This document shows, piece after piece, positions 61,232 to 64,000 of a stretch of DNA of 64,000 bases. The notes under the pieces were generated by a model. It worked only from the letters and a program-made list of their open reading frames with translations, had not been told where the DNA came from and made no database searches. Position 1 is the stretch's first letter; every line of letters begins with the position of its first letter. The DNA comes from Selenomonas sp. oral taxon 920. Its GTDB lineage: Bacteria > Bacillota > Negativicutes > Selenomonadales > Selenomonadaceae. The position numbers and the translations under genes were made by a program. The stretch is from assembly GCF_001717585.1 (NCBI RefSeq), contig NZ_CP017042.1, positions 62,001 to 126,000 on the forward strand, written 5' to 3'.

Positions 61232-61265
61232 AAAAACGCCCCGCAGCACAGGCTGCGGGGCGTTT
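61232..61265 (-). terminator. Terminator of the chemoreceptor gene
   Basis: AAAACGCCCCGCAGC pairs with GCTGCGGGGCGTTT. On the minus strand it lies 11 bases past the stop at 61276, with T residues after. Confidence 0.75.
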
Positions 61266-61275
61266 CTGTATGCGC

Positions 61276-63523
<2,248 letters not shown>

Positions 63524-63784
63524 ATGCAGGATGAAAGCAAGGCGGCGGACGCCATCGCCCGTGAGGCGAGGCGTACCGCTGCGGCAGGTGTTCTCTTCGC
63601 CGTGCTTTGGACGGCGCTTGGCTTCGGGCTCGCAGAGGTCGATGTGACGATCGCGGGCTTCCCGCTCTGGGCAGTCACGTCGACGGTCGGCGTACTGATC
63701 GTGGGGGCGGTGCTCGCCGTGTACCTCGCGTGCACGGCGGAGGACGTTCCCCTCGATGAACGCGGAGAGGGGGCGGCGCGATGA
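63524..63784 (+). CDS. YhdT-family small membrane protein
   Basis: 86 residues with two hydrophobic segments and a TAGGAGG ribosome site. This is the DUF997/YhdT family, a small protein encoded directly before the sodium/pantothenate symporter PanF in many bacteria. Its stop overlaps the ATG of the next gene (ATGA), supporting a joint function. The exact role is unknown. Confidence 0.75.
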   Translation: MQDESKAADAIAREARRTAAAGVLFAVLWTALGFGLAEVDVTIAGFPLWAVTSTVGVLIVGAVLAVYLACTAEDVPLDERGEGAAR

Positions 63785-64000
63785 GCGGCAATCTCATGGT
63801 GCTCTTGCCGCTTCTCGGCTTCATGGCGGCGATGCTGGCACTCGGTGTCTATGTGCGGCGGCAGAGCCACGCGGGCGGATTCCTCGCGGGGTACTTCGTC
63901 GGCGGGCAGTCGCTCGGCGCATTCGTGCTCGCAATGACAATGGTTGCGACGTACAGTTCCGTCAGTTCCTTTGTCGGCGGGCCCGGCATGGCGTACGAGA
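63781..64000 (+). CDS. panF: Sodium/pantothenate symporter PanF, N-terminal part (partial at right edge)
   Basis: 73 residues are visible. The SSS-family opening reads GVYVRRQSHAGGFLAGYFVGGQSLGAFVLAMT and ends in ATYSSVSSFVGGPGMAYE, the highly conserved second-helix region of PanF. It imports pantothenate, the coenzyme A precursor, with sodium. The gene overlaps yhdT by four bases and runs out of the window. Confidence 0.85.
   Translation, partial: MSGNLMVLLPLLGFMAAMLALGVYVRRQSHAGGFLAGYFVGGQSLGAFVLAMTMVATYSSVSSFVGGPGMAYE

Overview
The window looks like a chromosomal segment of a Gram-negative Firmicute of the Negativicutes, most likely Selenomonas or a close relative. The evidence is a Firmicute-style gene content (strong AGGAGG ribosome sites, a PG-binding/3D-domain protein, a Firmicute-type holin-like mini-toxin) mixed with outer-membrane genes (two TonB-dependent receptors, an EptA-like transferase), a futalosine-pathway menaquinone gene and TRAP transport. 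Most of the window is GC-rich. The block from about 8.1 to 22.1 kb is clearly more AT-rich and is read here as acquired DNA. Identification is by reading motifs only; no search was run.

Layout. 0-8.1 kb: the end of a type III restriction subunit, an ADP-ribosylglycohydrolase, a SotB-type efflux pump, a secreted TNT-domain (NADase-like) protein, a zinc-ribbon membrane protein and a lipoprotein. 8.1-22.3 kb: a defence-like island. It starts with a decayed serine recombinase. A three-gene operon follows: a ~1375-residue protein with two RNA-polymerase-alpha-CTD-like domains and a sigma-region-4-like helix-turn-helix, a 1729-residue DUF1998/MZB-type SF2 helicase, and a NERD-nuclease/UvrD-type helicase fusion. 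A convergent ATPase plus TOPRIM/RloB-like pair (AbiL/PARIS-like) and a tRNA-Gly(CCC) close the island. 22.3-36.7 kb: housekeeping and envelope genes, including a TonB copper receptor, a stand-alone AICAR transformylase, mqnA, an EptA-like enzyme, a threonine-synthase-like enzyme, Ppx/GppA, a DUF1413 pair and a frameshifted PD-(D/E)XK-like gene. 36.7-41.4 kb: two tandem serine-hydroxymethyltransferase homologues that both lack the PLP lysine, then an SLC13 permease. 42.6-51.9 kb: a catabolic locus with a FadR-type regulator, split transketolase, ApnO-like oxidoisomerase, TRAP transporter, hydroxypyruvate-reductase-like enzyme and glycerate 2-kinase. 52-64 kb: rsmG, an EAL phosphodiesterase, a sigma factor, an orphan DinJ-like antitoxin, a methyltransferase with a TonB receptor, a PHP phosphatase, a chemoreceptor, and YhdT with the start of PanF.

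Two systems deserve most attention. The first is the alpha-CTD/helicase/NERD operon: its parts are recognisable from phage-defence biology, but I do not know the combination as a named system. The second is the 43-52 kb locus, whose genes fit a route from a branched sugar acid (apionate-like) through a transketolase cleavage giving hydroxypyruvate, then glycerate, then 2-phosphoglycerate.

A dispersed ~160-bp miniature element occurs six times (four complete copies, two eroded). The complete copies have inverted ends beginning GGAA and 4-bp duplications CAAG, CTAA, TTAA and CTAA, which resembles IS5-type target choice and suggests a non-autonomous IS5-family relic.
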